Source: Amylostereum areolatum
Taxonomy: Eukaryota > Basidiomycota > Agaricomycetes > Russulales > Stereaceae
Reading direction: 5' to 3'
Assembly (NCBI GenBank): GCA_012932865.1
Contig: SAXG01000099.1
Span: forward strand, 1-64,000
Length of the DNA stretch: 64,000 nucleotides
Shown: in pieces, positions 45,639 through 58,700 of the stretch
Position numbering within the stretch: position 1 is the first letter of the stretch
How the letters are laid out: every line of letters starts with the position of its first letter
The notes under the pieces: model-generated
What the model saw: the letters and a program-made list of their open reading frames with translations, nothing else
What the model was told of the DNA's origin: nothing
The model's database searches: none
Position numbers and translations under genes: made by a program

Positions 45639-46300
45639 CAGGGTGAAGCATGACGACTCGTGGAACCATCCTCAATACGAACGATGTCAGGAAATGCTCG
45701 TCGTATGAAGCGTTCTGAGACGGACAAAGCGCGATGGCTCGTGAATCACCCAAACTTCCACAACTCTAATTCGTCGCAAGCAGAAATCTATCTGGACAAA
45801 CAGCAGCGCGGCGATGTCGCATTTCCCCTACATCCAAGGATTCCAATCACCTTTTCGTGACGTGGAAGGTTGACGAGAAGCTTTACCAACACATCGGTTC
45901 GTGAGCCTCACTTGCTGGACGTACCTCTCTCATTCTGTGCTGTAGATGTTGTCGAGCCCAACACGAATCCCTCGGGCCATATAGTGGCCAGCTTATCATT
46001 GACGGCCAATACGAGTTCTCGGACTTGGATGAGTTTATCGTCAATCACGTCCAGGCCTGCGTTCGAGAAGTTCAAAAACCAGCTCCCAAAGATGAACTGC
46101 GTAAGCCTTTACGGCTGTAATGGTTTTACGACGAGCCTCACCACTCCTATAGACCTGTTTTCGAACACAACTGTATGTTACAGCGTGTTCGTGTCGCTCC
46201 TGAGGCCTATTTTCTCTTCGACGCTCCTGCGACGCTCCTGCGACGGGCGTACCAGACATCTTCGATCCGTTGTCTGTTCCTCAGCCCGGTCGCACGCCTG
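45639..46300 (+). pseudogene. SPT6-like tandem-SH2 fragment, frameshifted (copy C)
   Basis: Second copy of the SPT6 remnant described at 8228-8889. It has the same motifs, the same stop and the same frame changes. The visible differences are very few, for example cat to cgt just before the MKRSETDKARW stretch. The acidic frame upstream, open for 282 codons in copy A, is interrupted here by one extra C at about 45063. Confidence 0.78.
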
Positions 46301-46817
46301 AACCGTAGCTGGTGGTAGGGCATACTTGTGCACAGTTAGATGGACTCGCGCGCTGGTAGCAATACAGCGATCGGCTTCGGGCGATTTTTTCTCGTTTGTG
46401 GGTTCGTTTTCTTTGAGCTTTATGGGGCACTTGCGAGAGACTGACCTCTTCATTTTTTGTTTCCAGGGCTTGTTGAGAGTGGAAGTTGGCAAGGATGGAG
46501 AAGCGCACCTGTCGCATCCAAGGGTACGACTCGCGCCGATTCATCCAGTGCTCGGCTGGCCTATCAAGATGGCGAGGTCAGGACGAGGACCTTACACCAG
46601 TTTCTCTATGTAAGATACTGAGTGGCAACGCTGTGAAATATATCATGTTTCCCTTATTTCGCCGCCACTGCCCTTCTTTACCCTCGTTCTTCCTCAATTG
46701 GTCGGTGCTAGCTAATCTTCACATAGCATCATAAGCGTCAATTCAACCAGTTCGCCAAATACAAATTATACACAAGAAAACGGTGACCGACGCCCTCGAC
46801 TACCCCCGACGGGTTCA

Positions 46818-47173
46818 TCACGCCTTGAATTCACCAAAGAAGTCTTCGGTGGTCATGTTCGCCACCGGGATTTCGGCGACGCCCTTTTTCTCGTCGTCCT
46901 CGTCCCGAAGGACGACGTTCCTCAACCGGGACGTCCCCCTGGTGAAGATCTCGCCGTGGACGAGTCGGAAGGGGACCCCGCTGTTCCGCGGTGGACGCCA
47001 GGCGAGCGAGCCAGGCTTCGCCGTCGCAACGCCGGAGGCGACCTTCTCGAAGGCGCCGTGCTTGGAAGAAGGTCAGTCAATTGTAGCAGAGCGGTCACGG
47101 TCATACTCACCTGTCGCATGCAGCCAACTAAAGCCTCCATAGCCCTCTTCGAGATGGTGAAGTTGGGCGGCAT
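46818..47173 (-). CDS. small conserved-looking protein, 101 residues (copy C)
   Basis: Copy of the two-exon gene at 9407-9762, with exons 47173-47111 and 47060-46818. The intron and both exons are intact. The one visible coding difference replaces Met by Thr in the FTRGMSR motif. Having two open copies while the neighbouring SPT6 remnant is broken in both suggests this gene may still be functional. Family unknown. Confidence 0.55.
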
Positions 47174-48027
47174 CTACAGTATAAGGTAGAACTCGAGGTC
47201 ACTGGTGATAAATATGAAGGCTTACAGTAGATGATGAATGAGTGTTAGAAAGGGCAAGGAAAAAAAAGGCGCAAGAGCAAGGACAAACAAGGACAAGAAT
47301 AAGAGGAATGTTGGAGGTGTCAAGAGCAAACCTGCGCCGCGTCCTTGACCTCGCATATTCCCGTGTCTTCCTTCAATCAATTCACACATGTCTCTCTCCC
47401 TCGACGACGGCGCCAGCTCCCTCCTCGAATCAACTATCCCGCGACGGCGGCTGCCACGAATAACAAGAAGACGTCGTCCCCAGCTCCATCACTCTGGCTG
47501 TCTCTTGGGCGGCGCGTCGAACGGTCACCACCACACTCTCATCCCCCAATAGCAATCGCGCCTCGCTTCTTCCTCCGCCTTCGTTCTCGCCACGTCTCCG
47601 GAAACGCGAGAACGTCGCGCGCATCGGGTGAGTACTATTGCTCCCCCCAATGATCTGTGCGCACTCACCTTCTACTTTTCAGGCCTAGCGGTCATGTCCA
47701 GCGCTCTATGCGCCCATACACCACGAAAACGCGAAACGCGCCGACGCTAGTAGGATCGATGCGGGTGGATAGGGTTGATTGCGGAGGTGAGCGTATCCTG
47801 ATCGTCTGTCTCCGTCTGCTCATCTTTATTTTCCCCTTCCGTCTCCCGTGCTCACTGTCCTATCCGCCCTCTTCCCCACGCGATTCCTGTTCTCCTCCCC
47901 TACCACCTCTGCCAGAACACCAACATCTCGGCGGCCACGAATCCTTCCTACGACTGAGACAAGCACCGTGGTTTCAGAGTCCGTATATCGTACGAACACA
48001 ACATTACGCCGCGGCCGAGACACGTAG

Positions 48028-48234
48028 CGCACTGTTCACTGGCGAACTATCCAAACTGCATATCTCGACGGAATACTAGAGGAAGTCGAGGAGTTCCTCA
48101 ACAATGTCGAGAACCGGGAGGAGGAAGATACAGAACGCTTTCGGAAGGCTGTCCACCACCACCGGCTAAACGATCAATGGACTAGCCAAGACTTGACACG
48201 GGCCGCAACATCGTCGGGCTGGACCTACAGTCAG
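48028..48234 (+). other. coding-like exon of 69 codons, unassigned (copy C)
   Basis: Identical in reading to the exon at 10616-10822, including the acidic helix and the flanking splice-like signals. It lies about 115 bp from the right edge of the duplication. Confidence 0.3.
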
Positions 48235-48494
48235 GTAAACCGCCCAATCCGACGGTCAAGGGCATGTAGTGCAACTACCGGGTCAAGCGCCAAAAACTTC
48301 AAAATGCTTCATTCATGGTACATCTTTCTACGCATGGACATGTCCTTCAACGAAACGCGGCTGCAACTCAACATCTCTCTCATTTCGTTTGTTTCGTCTC
48401 CGTCTTCAACCTCGCACTCACCGTGACCTTACCTGATTCTCAGCCCTGTCGGCCTCTTCCACGTCTCTTCGCACCCTCACCTTCTCAATCCACC

Positions 48495-48754
48495 ATGAGC
48501 AAACCATCCCTTTCAATCTCCGTGACTACGTCTACTACCAAACGTTCTCCCCGGAAATCAGCTGGCCCCGTTCGGCCGCCCACCAGGTAAGCCTCCAGAC
48601 TCTCGGTCTAGCGATGCCACTCACCGTGCACAGTGCACGTCCGTTGCGCAGGCCTGCCGATGGTCCCCATACCCCTCCAGCTGCTGTCAAGCAAAGGCCC
48701 TCGGATATCCCCCCTTCCACTCCCCACACAACCGTTCCAGTCCGCGTTTCCTAG
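48495..48754 (+). CDS. short Ser/Pro/Thr-rich open gene, 64 residues
   Basis: Two exons, 48495-48586 and 48652-48754, with a gtaagc donor and a gcgcag acceptor, join in phase and give MSKPSLSISVTTSTTKRSPR, continuing PADGPHTPPAAVKQRPSD. The ATG follows a CT-rich leader (ctcaatccacc) typical of fungal starts. It lies 147 bp beyond the right edge of copy C. It could be the 5' end of a gene whose remainder has decayed. No family recognised. Confidence 0.38.
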
Positions 48755-51273
48755 CTGCCCAACCACAAGAAATCCGCGTACAGTTTGTGGGGAGATTGGG
48801 AGAATCGTGCAGCGGAGGTGTGCGAAGGCTTTTTTCGCTGGGTAGAGATCCTGTCGTAAAACGATAACGAAAATTAGGGAAAATAGTTTCGAACATGACC
48901 CGTATCGAGATCTACGTTTCTCGTCCTGTCTCCCTTCTCTCCCCTTCTACACAACCCTCCCTCTTTCTATGTTCATTCTCCTCGATGTCGTTACGCCCCG
49001 CGTCGCAGTTCCTTTGATTTTCATGTAGCACCATCGCCCGCTCCGTATCCACAGCTCTTAGCCCTGCCCCATTGTCTTTGACCCAATCGAAAGCGTCGAA
49101 ACAACTGCGTACACCGGGTACGACTGCCAGCTCATCATGCCTCAAGCCTGAGGCCTTGAGGTCTCGAGTGGAGGACTACGGAGTGTGCGCGAAGGACGAC
49201 GCTGGGGGAAAAGACGACAGTAAGTCTGCGGCAATTCTATTTTGTACGTGCTCATCTACATATGACTCTTGTCACGGCGGACCCGCGTGTACCCCCTTCT
49301 GGTGAGTGTAGTATTTACCACCGGCACTACCCTGTCCATTTGAATTCGGGTGCCGTGGTCCGTCCACGTCCCGAGAATGACAACTTCGCCACGCCCCGCT
49401 CTCCAAGCCACTCTTCTCATCCGTCCGTCCGTCCGTCCCCTCCCTTCCATCATCTCTTGCTCGCCAAAAAATCCTCCGCGTCGTCCGCAATCTCACCCGC
49501 TGGGCAACGGTGCCAGTCCTGCGCAACGAAAGGTGAGAACCTGTTCGTTCTCACGCGCTCCGTGAAAGACCCACCCGCCCCCGTCGCTTTCTCGTTCACT
49601 TTGCGGCTACAGGGATACTCAGGTGAGTGAACTGCGGCCCATCGTCCACGGCGGTACTCACCTCGTTCGCAGGGCCGTCGACCGTTCCGTCCCCCCAAGG
49701 TCGCGCAAGGTACTGGGGATTGTCGGAGCACGAGGAGAAATGTCAGTATGGCAGCCGGAGGACGTGCGGGGAGGACGCTGGGAGGACGCGAAATCTAACA
49801 ATAACGTGAGTAGTGCTCACACGCTAGGGAAGTCGATGCGCACACGACCCCTTGTCGATGGGTGGGCTGATGGGGAGGGAGCGTGGCGGAGCCCCGCGTA
49901 CGCGCTCGCCTTCGAGTGCCCAGGTCAGTCCAGTCGTTGTTCGCAGACAGACGGAAGAGCTTACGCGTATCTGTTTCCGAGGGGTGGAGGCCGTGCTGGT
50001 TCGGGCGTGCGTGCACTGTGCGGGACAATTCGGTGAGTCTTCCCCTGCGAGGAGCATGACACGAACTTACTAACCTGTTTCCTTCTTGTACGCAGGCCCG
50101 ACGGAATCCACCCTACGCCGTCGATCGCGTGGGACAGAAAGAGGGAGGTGTCGGGAAGACAGTGGACGTGTTTACGGGGTGTGGTGCGTGAGTCGTCGTC
50201 TCGTCTGCCATGGGTTATGTACTCACCTGGTTCCCGTCTCCCCTAGGAGGACCTTCCCGCCGCGATCAAAAATTTCCCTGAAACAACGTCGTGAGTCATT
50301 CATTCACACCGCCGTAGGCCTACTCACTATGCCATTTCACCTGTTCATGAGCCTGATTCGTGACATTCATCCTTCAGACCTAGGACCATCCGACGGCGCG
50401 TATCTGCGTCATCGTTGCTGGCGGCGGGCGCTGGTCATTTCTGGCGGCGGGAGCTTATCGTTGCCGGCGGGAGCTGGCGATGGGAGCTGAGCTCTGAGCG
50501 GACGCTGGTCGCCGGTGCGCTGGCGCGCTGGCGCTGGCGCTGACGTACTTACCAATGTCAAATTTTTGGTTTTCGTTGTGTGTTCGTTGGGATGGTAACT
50601 CATCTAAAATAACTAGTATGTTATCCAAAAAACATCGGCAATTACGGCAGTCGAATGTAACATATATGTGCACCAAAAATGGACAGGACAGGAACGTCAT
50701 ACTCATTGTTTCAGAAGCGGATCATCCCCAATTGTACACAATATACACGCAAACAATTGATTCAATCTCCGCCTGCTGAACCTGATCTAAAAATGGGAAA
50801 TATCACAATCATTTTCTTGCCCGGAAGACTTAACCCATATCAAGGGTTTCGGACTCGTGTTCCCGCGCTAAACCTGCACGCAACATGTCACGTGTGCGAT
50901 GTGTGTTCGTTGGCAAAACACGGATCTGAAAACTAACATTTGACTTTCCTGTCCTTCCCTTCCATATCAACGCAAAATTTGTGGTCTACATCGCGTGTCC
51001 TTTGCAATCACAGCATCTGAAAATTTGTATTTTTCTTCCCCATTTTCAGTTCATGTTAAAGTGCCTTAAATGGAATCCTGCCCCCAGTGATCGAGAACGA
51101 GTTTACATTGTGCGATATAAAACATAAAAACTTTCGAACATGCGAGATAGAAAGCAATCGAGAGCGAGGGGTTTACGAGAAAGGTGTGAAAAGTCAGCAC
51201 TCAGCACTCAATTTGGGGTGGTGTACACGTTCTAGAGGAATGGGAGCGAAGGTTAGCAAGCTGCCGTCAAGCG
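48755..51273. other. no gene recognised; several splice-like blocks
   Basis: Between about 49100 and 50300 there are several short open stretches bordered by gtgagt-like donors and cag acceptors, as in a gene with many small exons, but I could not join them in one frame or find a family motif. The stretch 50450-51230 is AT-richer and shows nothing. A short tandem repeat of ggcgctg-like units lies near 50410-50545. Confidence 0.35.
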
Positions 51274-51999
51274 TCAACGAGGAGCACGCACCACATCATT
51301 TTGAAAGTCCCACCACCATTGGATCTTGGTCTCCTGGCCATCCTCATTCATGGCCTTGCCTATGATCGCGGTGACCTCCTCGAGGGTATGCCCTCTGGCT
51401 CTCATCCGTCCATGACGATCAAGCATGTCATAGTTTGACCAGAGCGCAAGGATACCATCCCACTCGAACGTGAACGGAGACCCAATATGCAGAAAAACCC
51501 CCCCGCAGGCGTGCCCGAGGTGGCGGGCGACGAGTTCAGCAGCAATTACCCGCATCCGCCACGTAACATCCTCGTCCTTCACCTCGGCGGTTCTCAGTGC
51601 GTCCGTCCCGTGGCTAATGCGATCCTCTTCCACGAGCGGCAGCTCGAGCGAGTGACGCCTAGCATAGTTGACCATGAACTGGGACTTGTATGGAAAGCCG
51701 TAGTAAAGCAGAGGGGGCGTGCTCCCGTTCTCGGCGACGGAAGTTGAGGGTATGATGTCCACCGGGGGTCGATTGTCCATAAGCCTCTGCCATTTCTGCG
51801 ATAGATCAGCAGCTGTGTGGCGAGGAAGTCAAAGGAGAGAACGTACTGCTCTTCGAGCATCCTTTGCACGCTGGGTGATTTTCCAGCCGTCGAAAGTAGG
51901 CTCTCGAATGCGATTGCCTTCGGCGTCGAGCGCGTACTCGAACATGTATTGATCCATGTTGAGTTCTGAAGCATTCTTCTGCGACGAGGTTAAGGACAT
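51274..51999 (-). CDS. 224-residue protein of unknown function
   Basis: Two minus-strand exons, 51999-51847 and 51795-51274, are joined in phase across a 51-bp intron with a gtacgt donor. The protein starts MSLTSSQKNASELNMDQYMF and contains EPTFDGWKITQRAKDARR, DNRPPVDIIPSTSVAENGST, YGFPYKSQFMVNYARRHSLE and a C-terminal section with HTLEEVTAIIGKAMNEDGQE. The second exon ends with WWWDFQNDVVRAPR. There is no signal peptide or membrane span. I do not recognise the family, though its open exons and splice sites look sound. Confidence 0.6.
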
Positions 52000-52756
52000 T
52001 GTAGAGAACACAATGGGGAAATTGCTGAGGGTGTGCGTCCTGCCCCAATATTCGTCACTTCAGGCTCGGCAGGCAGTTTGGCACTCTGCTGAGCCCGCTC
52101 GCCTCTAATGCATAATGGTCACCATGCCCATTGTTGTTTTCTTCTTGCGAGTCGTCAGCAACTTCCTCGAAATCTAAAGACCGATTGTACTCACGCTCCT
52201 CATCATGTTGAGTCGACAATAATCACGGTCGCCAGTGCGGCGCGGTGCGCGCTTGACCTCGAGGACCTGGATACAGCGTCCACTTGAGCCACATGTTTAG
52301 GCAGCGGGATGAGCAGAAAATACTAGGGCTGCCGGAAGAGATGCGAGAGACAATGAGCTCGCCTCATCAAGTCAAGATTCACACTGGGTGCCGGCTATGC
52401 ATTAGAAGATAATTGAGATTGCCATGATCTAAGAAGATGTCTTTAGAAGATAACAATTCCGGGCTAGCAAGCATCCTCGCTCAAGGACTCATTGTGGTGT
52501 TGCGCGGGAAGGGAAACGTAGGAAGTTAGGGCTAGAGTGATACGCACGTATTTACAAAGGGTGTGTGCTCAGACCGCCTTCACGAACACACCCACCTACG
52601 GCACTTCAGAAAGGAACAACGCTGGATCGACGAAGTCATAACAGGACGACCCATAAAACAAACACAACGATACAGGTCACAGCAAAGATAACCCCCCCCA
52701 ACCAACCAACGAACCAAGCTCCACCAAACGGGGGGAGGGAAGATGGCGCCCTCAAC
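52000..52756. other. intergenic, no gene recognised
   Basis: Separates two minus-strand genes. It probably holds the promoter of the 51274-51999 gene and the 3' end of the ankyrin gene. Nothing else seen. Confidence 0.45.
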
Positions 52757-55700
52757 TTAGAGGCAATCAGCCCCAAACGCAGAAATTCCTCCATTCCAGT
52801 GGGTGTTGAACACGCTGGACTGCCAGAGCGCGTTCTTCCTCTGGTCGTCCTCGCTCTCCTCCGGTTGGTCCAGGTTCACCTCAGCCCTCCTACCCCTGCG
52901 CAAATAGACAGCGTACGCCGCCGCTCCTTCCCTCCCCGCGCGCACACTGGTGACCTGCGCCAAGTTTCTTTCCACCGAATTCTGGACGTCCATCAGGTGT
53001 ACGAGCTGTCGGGGTCCGGGCGAGTCCTCCACCGCGCGCCGCACGATGTCGAAGGTCTTCCGTATGTAGTCTTCGTGCAGCACGCTGTAGTAGGAGTAAT
53101 GGTTGTACACGGCCGTCGTTGGTCCGTCCTCAGCGTTCGCGTCGGCAGCGGCAGGCCTCTCCGCGAGAGCCTCGGCGAGCTTGCACTCCATCCTGTCTTT
53201 GAGCTCCAGGAGCTCCTTGCCCGGCTTCGACCCGGCGTCCAACTTTCCCTCCGCCAGCAGGCCCTCGAGTGTCTTCGCCAGCTTTGGCACCTGCACCTTC
53301 AACGTGTCGAGGTCGAGCGCAACCTTGAACACGGCGCCCCCATCCACAACCCCGCGGAGCTCGCCCGGAAGTCGAGCTTCGCCGTGGCCCAGCTGCGTGC
53401 GGACGCCAAGCTCCTTGAGCCCGGAAATGTCCAATGGTGTCTGGCCGACGCCGTTCTCGGTGTGGAGGAGCTCCTTCGGACCGTACTTGATGAGGATGGG
53501 AACAGTTGCAACACTTGAGTTCTGCACGGCGACGTGAAGGACGGTCGAACCGGTGGAGTCTTTCATGAGATAGACAGATGGGTCGATGCCGAATTGGACG
53601 AGGGTCTTGACAGTATTCGGGTCGCCGCGTTTCACAGCCAACATCAGGGGCTATGGACAACAGATGTTAGCATTCAATATGATAGCTCCAAGCAACCGAA
53701 GAGACGTACCGTATTATAAGCCTCCTTTGACTTCTGTGCCAGGAGCTCGTGGGTCAATTCCTTGGGCAGGACCTTCAGCACATGCTTCAGAGTCGCCATC
53801 TTTTCGGCTGACTGGGTGATACACAGAATATGGTAGATGTTCCATCTGATGTACGAAGTTAGTGTCTGCTCCAGAGAGGAAAAACGTCGTTCACGTACCC
53901 ACGAATGTCTCGCTCCGAGGGACTGCAACCTTTGGATAAAAGGTAGTCGATCATGTCTGGACCACCCGAGCCCCATGCCGCCGACAGCAAAGCGTTGAAA
54001 CCCGGAAGCTTTGTCCTGAAATCCGCCGTCAGCTCCGTCGACATTCAGACCCAGAAAGCACAGAGAAACGACGAACTTTACATCCATCGCGTCCAACATC
54101 AGCTCTGGCTGGTATTCCCACATCTTCTTGACGATGTTCAGCTTGTTGTGTATGACGGCCGCCGTCAGTGGACTCTCGTTAAGCTCGTTGATATCCCATC
54201 CGAGCCACTTCGGCAACAGTCCCTGCAAGTTCTCCATCTTCTTGAGCGTTCTCGCCTGAGCGTCCATGCCATGCTTCGCGTAGTACTGGAAGGCCGCAAG
54301 AACGCGAGGACCAGCGAGATACTCCACGACATTGACCGAGCCCGCGACGGCAGCAGTGCGCAGGAGAGGTGCCGGAATGACGTTCTGGGCAGGGCGCGCG
54401 ACGCCTACACCCATAAGTGCGAGGTCCTTGCGCTTCTTCCCGCCGACGTTGAGCCCATTGTACACACGCTCCTTCCTCGCCGCAGTCTTCTTGCTGGTGG
54501 TGTCCGCCTCTGCGGTGGATTCCGCCTTCGGCGTCTCCTCCTGACGCGCCAATGCCGCACCTGCGCGCCGGATGATCTCGTCCAGCATGTCCGGTCGATC
54601 CTCCGTCACCGTCCACGCCACGCCATCGTTCCTTAACGACGTAGACGCTGCCTCCTTGTAGAGATCCGCAATCTTGAGGAAAGCTTCCATGTCGTTGTCG
54701 ATGATAGCCTTTTGCAGCGGAGTCGCCTGGAAGTGCTGGGTCTTATCCTCGGTGGGCCATGGAGAAGTCGCCTGGAGGAGCTTGCTCACAGGAACGTCGC
54801 ACTTGACGGAAGAAGGACGTGCGGCGATGTCCGTGAATTTGATTGTTTCTTGGGGAGCGTCCATGTCTACATCCGAGTTTGAATCGCTTTCGTCGTCATC
54901 AGATTCGTCTATGAGAGCAGGCAAGATTAACGAGGCGCATAAGGACACTGACAACAGTACTTACGCCCTCGGAAAATGTTCACATTGAACGAACCAGCAG
55001 TCTTCTCGGGAGCCTTGTATTGAGCAGAGGCGATCGCGATGATGAGCCTCGCCGTCTCCCAATGCCTGCGATGCAAAGCTACTGCCAGTGGCGTATACCC
55101 TGCGTCACCATTAGTTCGGACATGAAGGTAACGATGCGAGGAAGACTTGCCGGAATGGGACGATGCAAAAGGACTCGTGGTCTGCACTGTAATCTGGATA
55201 GGCTCTTGCTCGTCAACCTCGTCCTTGGGCAGACATAACTCTTCGACCCGCTTGTCGTCCCCCTCCCAGCATGCCTGGTAGAGTTCGTCGTAGAACGCCT
55301 TGAGATGGAGAGGAACTGCGACGGTGCTTATACCGCCGATCGCCAGCAAACGCACGTATCCCGAAACCTGCGTAGGATCTGGCTGGCCGCGATATACAAC
55401 GTGGAACATGCTACCAAATAGGCTATCAGCTTGAGGGAGCTTGGTCGCGAGGGCAGAGTCGGGAGTTGCATCCTTGGGCGCGGTCTGCGGCTCAGATAAA
55501 CGGACCCGCATGAACTTTTCGACCTCCTGGTAATACGCCTTGGTCGACAACGCCTTCTTCGGGTCCGCTGGTGGAAGGCCACCGGTTGAAAGCTGCATAT
55601 GGTCCCTACTCTGGTCACCCGAAGTCCTCAGACGATTAGCCAGGGATCGGAGCACCGAGGACAGGTAGGCGCGGTAATCGCTCCATGAGTCGCCGGCAGG

Positions 55701-58700
55701 TGCTGTCATGACGGGAACTGGCGCTATAGTCGCGATGCTGCTCGACTTAGGTTCAGCGGCAGATTTGACCCAATCCACAAGCTTCTGCTTTTTGCCAGGC
55801 AGGCTGTAGGAGTACTGGAGGGAGGAGCGGGTTTCGACGTCGAACATGGCACCGAGCTCGATAAGGGGATAGACCACATCGTCGAGATTGGCGATGGCGA
55901 CCTCGACTGGAAGGTGAAGGCGTTGGAGATAGCTCGTATTCTGAACGTGGTATCGTTGGTTCGGCCTAAGCACATACGAGCTCGTCAACGGGTTGTCAAA
56001 ATGCAGACATAAGCGGAAACATACCTCGAAACTTCAGCTCGTGAGACATCTTCAGCAGTGAATTCCACCTTGGCACCGTACGCAAGAAGGAGCGCGAGCG
56101 TCGCGTAGTCCTTCTTGGACACCGCCGTAACCAGTGGGTATAGCAGTGCTTGGGAGTAGTCGGTCCACGCTGGGACGGCCAGCGCCGTTTTCGCATTGGG
56201 GTCATGGTTGAGCAACGCCGCCACGAGGCCGGGCTTGCCCGCGGACACGACACGGTGGAAGATGGTGAACTGGTTATCGTCCGCCATAGACGAGCTAGCG
56301 CCCGCCGCGACCAGCTTGGCCGCGATCTCCGCCCCGCGCGCCTCGTCCGGGGTGAACAGCGTCATCGTGAGCGGATGCAGGGGTTTGCCCTGCTTCGCCT
56401 TGGTCGGCAGCTTCGGGTCTGCGCCGGCGGCCAGGAGGACGTCCACGAGCTCGAGAGAGCCCGAGAGGATCGCGTAGCCGAGCGGCGTGAAGGCAAAGTC
56501 CCAGTCCGGCACCGCAATGTCGAGAATATCGGGCTCCTCGTTGTTGTCCTCCAGAACATCCGCATCCGTCTGCTGGCCCTTGGGAGACGCAGCCGGGACT
56601 TTGGGCTTCACGTAGTCCTTATCGTCCTCGTCCTCGTCCTCGTCTTCATCTTCATCTTCGTCCTCGTCCGATCTCTCCGACTCCCAATCGTCTTCGCTGC
56701 TGGGGCGTTCGGGCTTGGTGACCACAGATATAGCCTCAGCTTCCGCCTTGGCCCTCGCCGCCTCCGCCGCCTTGACCTTGTTCTCCTCGCTTCGTGCGAG
56801 CATCTTCTTCACCAGCGCCACGTTCCCCATCTGCGCCGCAAGGTGCAACGACGACCGCCCTCCGACCAGCCGCGGCGTCATGCGCGCACCTGCGTCGATC
56901 AGCGCCTCCGCGACTGCCGTCTGGCCACACAGGATCGCGACGTGGAGCGGCGTCCGTCCGACCTGGTCCCGCAGGTTCACGTCCTCGCCGTCCTGGACCA
57001 TCTGCACCACGGCCTCTTTGTCGCCGAGCGAGATCGCCGCGAAAAACTTTGCAGTCGCTTGGATGTATGCCTGCTCGCTCCATTCACCCTCGTCGATCGG
57101 GTTGAAACTGCCGGAGAGGCTTTGACGGCCGGGGTCCTCTGCGATGAACCTGGGTAAACGTCAATGCTAGGGACAGCCAGAGCAACTGCGGCAACATACG
57201 CCACGCGTCCGCGAACATAGTTCTTGTCTTCTTCGTCCTGCAGCTCATGTTCCTCCTGATTTTCTGGCTCGGGGCATTCCTGGAAGCGATGTGAGTGGGA
57301 AAGAGACTAACGACGACGGAAAGACATACCCCACAGCAGTCGTCGAGACATTCTTGCATCGTTCCAAAGAACGCCGAGTGTCGATGCAGGGTGCGTCCCT
57401 TATTCTTGGGATTGAACGGCGCTAGGGAAAGGGGTCAGCACGCAGACCTACCACCGCGCGGGCCGACTCACTGTTCATCCCCAGGTCCGTCTTGTAGATC
57501 AGCCTCTCGATGCGCTTCGCGTCCCAACCCGGTCCGTACGGGATCTGCAAAGACACCACGTCGTAGTTGCTCATCTCGAGGTCGCCTAAGCCGACCGTCG
57601 CTTTGAGGTCGCCCTTGTGCTGTCGCCGCCTGCCTGTGTACGGGTAGACAGTCTGCGTGGCGGTTGGGCGCCCGCGGAGGTCGCCCCGCTTTGCGAGATA
57701 CTGCGAGCGCGCGTTCGCGTTCTCTAGCCTTTCAAGCACGAGCAGACGCGCGAGACCCTGGATGCGCGTAATCGCGCGTTCGAAGATCTATGACGTGTAT
57801 TAGCACACGAATATAAGTAGGCTAAGGGGGCGGGAACGGACGGTGGGGTCGACGTTGCCGCGCTGGAGGTTCGGGATGTAGATCTCAAAGTCGCGCAGGG
57901 AGTACTTGGCCAGGCGGACCTCGTACGAGGGCGACCGGCGCGTCACATCTACGGTGTTGGCCTGACGCATCATGGCCACGATCGCGCGCGGGTTGGCCCA
58001 CACGCGATTGCCATCGTACGCACAGCAGGGGGCGTCGACGTCGAAGCCGGCCAAGATCTCGGCCGGGGAGCTGTACAAGCGCAGGACGATTTGCACGCAG
58101 CGGTAAGGGTATTGTGCTGCATGATGACGTGAGCGAGTGGGTGGAGAAAAGGGAGATGGAAGACGCAGCAATAGAGGCGAGGAAAAGAAGGGACCTACAG
58201 TAGATAGACACGGTATGCTTCGTGCGCACGCAGGTGACGTCCCACGGGACCGAGTCGCGTACGGCCTCGTATATGGCGTTGATCTTGACTTCAGCCTGCA
58301 GAACGAGAAAAAAGATCAGACCGTGACGCGACCTAAAAATGCTGCAGACACATACCTGCTCCTGGGTCATTCCATACAAGAATAGATCCACGTCGGACGA
58401 ATGGTAGGCGGTATCGTGGTACCATTTCCGCATCGCGCGCTTGCTCGTCTTGGCCGACTCGGGCAGCGGCGCGAGACACGCCTGCACCGATCCTCCCGCG
58501 GCGACGACGCCGGTCCAATCCTCGAGCTGGGACAACGAACCCTCGGTGAATATCGCCCAATTCTTCTTGAACGCGTCGAGATCGTCCGCCATCGCAGGTT
58601 CGCCCTCCTTGCGTCGGCGGTCGGCGGGCAGTGGCATGACGTGCTTGGCCTGCAGGTCGACGTTGTCCTTCACGACGCGAGCGCGGGTGGTGCGAACGCT

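Larger units (their letters stand above)
43206..48348 (+). repeat. 5.04-kb segmental duplication, copy C (with 0.1-kb left extension)
   Basis: 43305-48348 repeats 5881-10936 in direct orientation. 43206-43304 matches only the inverted copy B (35468-35572). From about 44340 to the right edge, identity to copy A is close to perfect: a few substitutions, one extra C near 45063 and one extra A near 47260. From 43305 to about 44250, by contrast, there are roughly twenty 1-3-bp losses or gains relative to copies A and B. The right flank after 48348 is unrelated to the one after copy A. Confidence 0.93.

Noticed and set aside
52565..53518. 317-codon open frame on the plus strand
   Set aside because: Antisense to the last exon of the ankyrin gene, with no domain or splice support.
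56150..57157. 335-codon open frame on the plus strand
   Set aside because: It lies entirely opposite exons of the ankyrin gene. Its Arg-rich composition is what GC-rich coding DNA gives when read backwards.
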